Positions 60,032 through 64,000 of a stretch of 64,000 nucleotides of DNA are shown piece after piece (the stretch's first letter is position 1; each line of letters begins with the position of its first letter). The position numbers were made by a program, and so were the translations under genes. The notes under the pieces were generated by a model. The model made no database searches and had not been told where the DNA came from. It saw only the letters and a program-made list of their open reading frames with translations. Where the stretch lies: positions 372,001-436,000 of the forward strand of contig NZ_BMUE01000001.1 of assembly GCF_014650035.1 (NCBI RefSeq), in the 5' to 3' direction. The DNA is from Streptomyces lucensis JCM 4490. GTDB lineage: Bacteria > Actinomycetota > Actinomycetes > Streptomycetales > Streptomycetaceae.

Positions 60032-61680
60032 CCTCCACCCTTCCCGCGGTGAGCGGAGCCGAAATCCCCGCGCAGCGCCGGCCCGGGCCGGACTCCGGAC
60101 CGACCGGCCGGACCAGGCCCCCGCAACGGCTCCGCTCCTCCCGCCCCGACCTGCTGCTGTGCGGGGTGCTGCTCGTGGCGGTCCTCGTCGTCCAGGGCTG
60201 GAACATCGCCGACTACCCGGCCCTCAGCGACGACGAGGGCACCTACCTCGCCCAGGCCTGGGCCGTGCAGCAGGGCAAGGGCCTCGCCCACTACACCTAC
60301 TGGTACGACCACCCGCCGCTCGGCTGGATCCAGATAGCCCTGCTCAGCTGGATCCCCTCGGCGATCAGCCCCGGCTCGATGACCGTCGGCGGCATGCGGA
60401 TCGTCATGCTCGGCATCAGCGCCGTCAGCGCGGTCCTCGTCTATGTCCTCGGCCGCCGCCTGGCCCTGCCCCGCTGGGCCGCCGGCCTCGGCATGGTCCT
60501 CTTCGGGATCTCCCCGCTCGCGGTCGTGCTCCAGCGCGAGATCTTCCTCGACAACATCGCCGTGATGTGGCTGCTGCTGGCGTTCTGCCTCGCCGCCTCG
60601 CCCAGCCGCCACCTCTGGCACCACTTCGGCGCGGGCCTCGCCGCGGCCGCGGGCGTGCTCACCAAGGAGACGATGCTCGTCGTCCTGCCCGCCCTGTTCG
60701 TGACCATGTGGCGGCACAGCCACCGCGACACCCGCAAGTTCGCCCTCACCGGCGCCGTCACCGCCTGCACGCTGATCGGCCTCTCCTATCCGCTCTTCGC
60801 CCTGCTGAAGGGCGAGCTGTTCCCGGGAGCCGGGCACGTCTCGCTGGTGGACGGCATCAAGTACCAGATGTCACGGCCGGGTTCCGGCTTCATCCTGGAC
60901 CGCGGGTCGGGCTCGTACGGGGTGCTGCACTCCTGGCTGTACTACGACCGGGTGCTGCCCGTCGGCGGCCTGGCCGGCGCGCTGCTGCTGATCGTCACCT
61001 GGCGCTGGTCGGTCACCGCCCGCGCCCTCGCCGGCCCGGCGCTGGCGGTCGCCGTGCTGACCGCCGTCGCGCTGCGGCCCGACGGCTACCTGCCCGCCAT
61101 GTACATCATCGGCGCGCTGCCCTTCCTCGCCCTGGTCCTCGCCGGCGGCGCGGCCTCCGTCGCCCACGCCGTGCTGCGCCGACGGCGCTCCGACGGCGAG
61201 CGGCGGTACGTCACGGGCGCCCGGTACGCACTGGCGGCCGTCCTCGCGCTCGCCGCGGGCGCCTACGTCGTACCGCACTGGTACGACGGCGACCGCACCG
61301 CCCTGACGGCCGACGCCAACAAGCCCTACCGGCAGGCGTCGCACTGGCTCAGCACCCGGGTCGAGCACCCGCGGGACACCCGGGTCCTCGTCGACGACGC
61401 CCTGTGGCTGGACCTCGTGCACGCCGGCTACCGGCCGGGAACCGGCGTGATCTGGTTCTACAAGGCCGACCTCGACCCGGCCGTCACCAGGACCATGCCG
61501 CACGGCTGGCGGGATCTCGACTACGTCGTGGCCTCGCCGACCGTCCGCAGGGACGCCAAGGACCTGCCGGGCGTCAGGGACGCCATCCGGCACTCGGCGC
61601 CGGTCGCCACCTTCGGCACCGGCGACGACCGCGTCGAGATCCGCCGAATCGTCACGGCAACCCGGGGAGGCGCGCGATGA
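60028..61680 (+). CDS. Polytopic glycosyltransferase (GT39/GT83-like, dolichyl-phosphate-mannose type)
   Basis: The 550-residue membrane protein begins with a Pro/Arg-rich cytoplasmic tail, then about ten membrane segments. The first outside loop carries the acidic motif ALSDDEGTYLAQAWAV (near 68), the place of the catalytic Asp-Glu in PMT/ArnT-type enzymes, and then YWYDHPPLGWIQIALLS. A C-terminal outside domain follows (HWLSTRVEHPRDTRVLVDD). These enzymes use lipid-linked sugars as donors on the outer face. GTG 60028 overlaps the previous stop; its own stop overlaps the next ATG, so the three genes are coupled. Confidence 0.88.
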   Translation: MTSTLPAVSGAEIPAQRRPGPDSGPTGRTRPPQRLRSSRPDLLLCGVLLVAVLVVQGWNIADYPALSDDEGTYLAQAWAVQQGKGLAHYTYWYDHPPLGWIQIALLSWIPSAISPGSMTVGGMRIVMLGISAVSAVLVYVLGRRLALPRWAAGLGMVLFGISPLAVVLQREIFLDNIAVMWLLLAFCLAASPSRHLWHHFGAGLAAAAGVLTKETMLVVLPALFVTMWRHSHRDTRKFALTGAVTACTLIGLSYPLFALLKGELFPGAGHVSLVDGIKYQMSRPGSGFILDRGSGSYGVLHSWLYYDRVLPVGGLAGALLLIVTWRWSVTARALAGPALAVAVLTAVALRPDGYLPAMYIIGALPFLALVLAGGAASVAHAVLRRRRSDGERRYVTGARYALAAVLALAAGAYVVPHWYDGDRTALTADANKPYRQASHWLSTRVEHPRDTRVLVDDALWLDLVHAGYRPGTGVIWFYKADLDPAVTRTMPHGWRDLDYVVASPTVRRDAKDLPGVRDAIRHSAPVATFGTGDDRVEIRRIVTATRGGAR

Positions 61681-62852
61681 GCGGCCACGAGTACACCGCG
61701 CCCGTCCCCGGCCTGGACGCCGTCGAGCTCCCCGAGCCCGGCGCCGTCACCATCGTCGTCCCCACCTTCAACGAATCCGCGAACATCCGGCGGCTGCTGC
61801 ACCAGATCACCGAGTCGGTGCCCGCCCGGCTGCCCTGCGAGGTCCTCTTCGTCGACGACTCCACCGACGACACCCCCGAGGTGATCCGCGAGGCCGCGCA
61901 GGACTGCCCGTTCCCGGTGGCCGTGCTGCACCGGGAGGAGCCCGAAGGCGGGCTCGGCGGGGCCGTGGTCGAGGGGCTCAAGGCCGCGTCCTCGGAGTGG
62001 GTCGTCGTGATGGACGGCGACTGCCAGCACCCCCCGTCCCTGGTCCCGGAGCTGGTGGCCACCGGTGAGCGGACCAACGCCGGGCTCGTCGTCGCCTCCC
62101 GGTACATCGAGGGCGGCAGCCGGGCGGGGCTCGCCGGCGGCTACCGCGTGGCCGTCTCGCGCGGGGCGACCTGGCTCGCCAAGGCGCTCTTCCCCCGCCG
62201 GCTGCACGGCATCAGCGACCCGATGAGCGGCTTCTTCGCGATCCGGCGCAGCGCCGTCACCGCGGAGGTGCTCAAGCCGCTCGGCTACAAGATCCTGCTC
62301 GAACTGGCCGTCCGCAGCCGACCGCGCCAGGTCGCCGAGGTGCCCTTCGTCTTCCAGGACCGGTTCGCCGGCGAGTCCAAGTCCACCGCCCGGGAGGGCC
62401 TGCGCTTCCTGGGACACCTGGCCGGACTGCGCACCGCCTCACCGGTCGCGCGCGTGATCGGTTTCGGGCTGATCGGCGCCAGCGGCTTCGTGCCGAACCT
62501 CGCCGGCCTGTGGGCGCTGACCGTCCTCGGCGTGCACTACGTGCCCGCCGAGATCCTCGCCAACCAGCTCGGCGTCGCCTGGAACTTCCTGCTCATCGAG
62601 CAGCTGCTCTTCCGCGACCGGCGCGCGCACCGCCGCTGGTGGGACCGGCTCGGCCGGTTCGCGCTCCTCGCCAACGCCGACCTCGTGCTGCGCATCCCGC
62701 TCATCGCACTGCTCGTGGACCGGTTCGCGATGGGCGCGCTGTCCGCCACCGCGCTCGCGCTGGTCCTGACGTTCGTCCTGCGCTTCGCCGGCACCGAAGC
62801 GCTGGTGTACCTCCCGCGCCGCCGCCGTCGCGACCCCGAGTCCACCCGCTGA
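61677..62852 (+). CDS. Polyprenyl-phosphate glycosyltransferase (DPM1-like GT2) fused to GtrA
   Basis: The 391-residue protein combines a DPM1-like GT2 domain with a C-terminal GtrA domain. The GT2 domain (about 23-255) has VTIVVPTFNESANI, VLFVDDSTDDT, VVVMDGDCQHPPS and GISDPMSGFFAIRR. The GtrA domain (about 265-380) has four membrane helices and contains FGLIGASGFVPNLAGLWAL. DPM1-type enzymes charge polyprenyl phosphate with a sugar, and GtrA proteins are thought to flip the product. It would supply the donor for the preceding GT39/83-like enzyme. ATG 61677 overlaps the previous stop. Confidence 0.92.
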   Translation: MSGHEYTAPVPGLDAVELPEPGAVTIVVPTFNESANIRRLLHQITESVPARLPCEVLFVDDSTDDTPEVIREAAQDCPFPVAVLHREEPEGGLGGAVVEGLKAASSEWVVVMDGDCQHPPSLVPELVATGERTNAGLVVASRYIEGGSRAGLAGGYRVAVSRGATWLAKALFPRRLHGISDPMSGFFAIRRSAVTAEVLKPLGYKILLELAVRSRPRQVAEVPFVFQDRFAGESKSTAREGLRFLGHLAGLRTASPVARVIGFGLIGASGFVPNLAGLWALTVLGVHYVPAEILANQLGVAWNFLLIEQLLFRDRRAHRRWWDRLGRFALLANADLVLRIPLIALLVDRFAMGALSATALALVLTFVLRFAGTEALVYLPRRRRRDPESTR

Positions 62853-62883
62853 GGCACAGCCCTACGACCGCAAGGAGAGCCGT

Positions 62884-64000
62884 GTGAACCTACGCCGCAG
62901 ACGGACCGCGCTGGCCGGGGTGGGCGCCCTGACCGCCGGGCTGCTCCTCACCTCGCCGCAGAGCGCCCAGGCCGCCAACCTCGTCCAGAACCCCGGCTTC
63001 GAGACCGCCGGTACGGACGACATGCCGTACTGCTGGGAGAAGTCGGGGTGGGGCGACAACGACTTCGCCTTCGCGACCGTGCCGGACGCCCACTCCGGCG
63101 CCAGGGCCATGAAGGTCACGCTGACCCGGCGCACCGAGGGCGACCGCAAGGCGCTGATCACCGAGTCCGCCGACTGCGCGCCGGCGGTGAGCGCCGGCAG
63201 GCAGTACGACCTCGGGCTCTGGTACAAGACCACCACCCCGGACGCCAACATCACCGTCTTCCGGCACGACACCACGGCCGGCTGGCAGTACTGGACCGAC
63301 CTCAAGACGCTGGACACCGCGTCGGCCTGGACGCCTGCCACGGTCCGCACGCCCGAGGTCCCGGCCGGCACCGACCGCATCACCTGGGGCGTCTCGGTGT
63401 ACGGCACCGGTTCCGCGACCACCGACGACTACACCATGGACCAGGTCCCGGACGTCGTCCCGCCGGATCGGTGTACGGGCACGAACGCCCAGTGCGCCGA
63501 CGGCACCTGGTCGGTCCTGCCGACACGGAACCCGGTCCGCTCCATGCACTCCGTCGTCCTCAGCAACGGCAAGGTGCTGCTGATCGCGGGGTCCGGCAAC
63601 AGCGAGGAGAACTTCGACGCGGGGACGTTCACCTCCGCGGTGTACGACCCGGCGAAGGGCACCTACAAGGTCGTACCCACGCCGAAGGACATGTTCTGCG
63701 CCGGGCACGTGCAGCTCCAGGACGGCCGGGTCCTCGTCATGAGCGGCAACAAGGCGTACCCGGTCGCGGGCGGTCACGGCTACGAGGGCTTCAAGGACTC
63801 GTACGTCTTCGACCCGAAGACCGAGACCTACAGCAGGACCAACGACCTGAACGACGGCCACTGGTACCCGTCGGCGACCGAACTGGGCAACGGTGACGTC
63901 ATCTCGTTCGGCGGGCTGCGCGAGGACTCCACCGGGTCGGTGACCGCCGAGCTGTGGTCGGACGGGGACCAGCGGTGGCAGCCCCTGTGGAAGGTCCACC
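62884..64000 (+). CDS. Secreted galactose/glyoxal oxidase-like copper protein (runs off the right edge)
   Basis: The first 372 codons are visible. A signal peptide (1 to about 35, ending in SAQA) is followed by a carbohydrate-binding-like domain (NLVQNPGFETAG to about 195). A kelch-type domain begins at TWSVLPTRNPVRSMHSVVL. Cys272 in KDMFCAGHVQL and Tyr328 in DGHWYPSATE stand where galactose oxidase has the Cys-Tyr pair that forms its radical cofactor; the copper His ligands would lie past the edge. GTG 62884 begins 31 bp after the glycosyltransferase stop. Oxidation of the operon's glycan is likely, as for GlxA beside CslA (analogy). Confidence 0.88.
   Translation, partial: MNLRRRRTALAGVGALTAGLLLTSPQSAQAANLVQNPGFETAGTDDMPYCWEKSGWGDNDFAFATVPDAHSGARAMKVTLTRRTEGDRKALITESADCAPAVSAGRQYDLGLWYKTTTPDANITVFRHDTTAGWQYWTDLKTLDTASAWTPATVRTPEVPAGTDRITWGVSVYGTGSATTDDYTMDQVPDVVPPDRCTGTNAQCADGTWSVLPTRNPVRSMHSVVLSNGKVLLIAGSGNSEENFDAGTFTSAVYDPAKGTYKVVPTPKDMFCAGHVQLQDGRVLVMSGNKAYPVAGGHGYEGFKDSYVFDPKTETYSRTNDLNDGHWYPSATELGNGDVISFGGLREDSTGSVTAELWSDGDQRWQPLWKVH

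Noticed and set aside
60159-61676. N-terminal half of a long plus-strand frame leading into the GT2-GtrA gene
   Set aside because: This part lies in another frame of the GT39/83-like gene; the GT2 fold begins at the ATG overlapping that gene's stop.

Overview
The window is chromosomal DNA of a Streptomyces-type actinomycete. It has very high G+C, GTG and TTG starts, mycothiol metabolism (mca), a sortase-E-type LAXTG protein, DUF4307 and DUF4232 proteins, AccA/PccB/PccE acyl-CoA carboxylase genes and a GAF-GGDEF protein beside an adenylate cyclase. From memory, the order deoC, phosphohexomutase, PNP, flavoprotein, DeoR, accA2, maf, pccE-pccB, birA, cya, enoyl-CoA hydratase, GGDEF, hutH matches the S. 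coelicolor chromosome around SCO4912-SCO4932. The genes msrA to mca match around SCO4956-SCO4967. I saw no tRNA, rRNA, CRISPR array, integrase or intact insertion sequence.

Layout. 0-11 kb holds a (deoxy)ribonucleoside catabolic set: PNP, a PGM2-like phosphomutase, DeoC and two aldehyde dehydrogenase genes, with a DeoR-family regulator nearby. The deoC and PNP transcription units share an identical 12-bp palindrome just upstream of their starts. 11-17.5 kb holds the acyl-CoA carboxylase genes (accA2, pccB, pccE) and biotin ligase birA, interleaved with maf and a 42-residue membrane protein. 18-22 kb holds two second-messenger enzymes, an adenylate cyclase and a diguanylate cyclase, around an enoyl-CoA hydratase with a GTTAAC operator-like site. 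22-31 kb holds hutH followed by exported proteins: a lipoprotein, a LAXTG protein, an L,D-transpeptidase and a large subtilase. 31-43 kb is more accessory: an MmyB-type regulator divergent from an alcohol dehydrogenase, an S51 peptidase, a GNAT-AAA+ fusion, a DUF1254 protein, a PAS-GAF-SpoIIE-ATPase protein, DUF4291, msrA, and a DUF4232 gene bracketed by two copies of a structured repeat of about 90 bp.

43-52 kb holds metB, a degenerate sigma factor with a small membrane protein, a MarR regulator, threonine dehydratase, a DrrAB-type exporter whose promoter spacer is a perfect palindrome, greA and mca. 52-64 kb holds a large STAND/TPR ATPase, an ArsR-type regulator with 14-bp tandem repeats upstream, a DUF255 thioredoxin-fold protein, and a translationally coupled membrane glycosyltransferase operon (GT2, GT39/83-like, GT2-GtrA). 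The operon is followed by a secreted galactose/glyoxal-oxidase-like protein that runs off the right edge. It looks like a cell-surface glycan assembly and oxidation system.

Three intergenic stretches (about 4.5, 10.8 and 17.5-17.95 kb) carry members of one dispersed G+C-rich repeat family.
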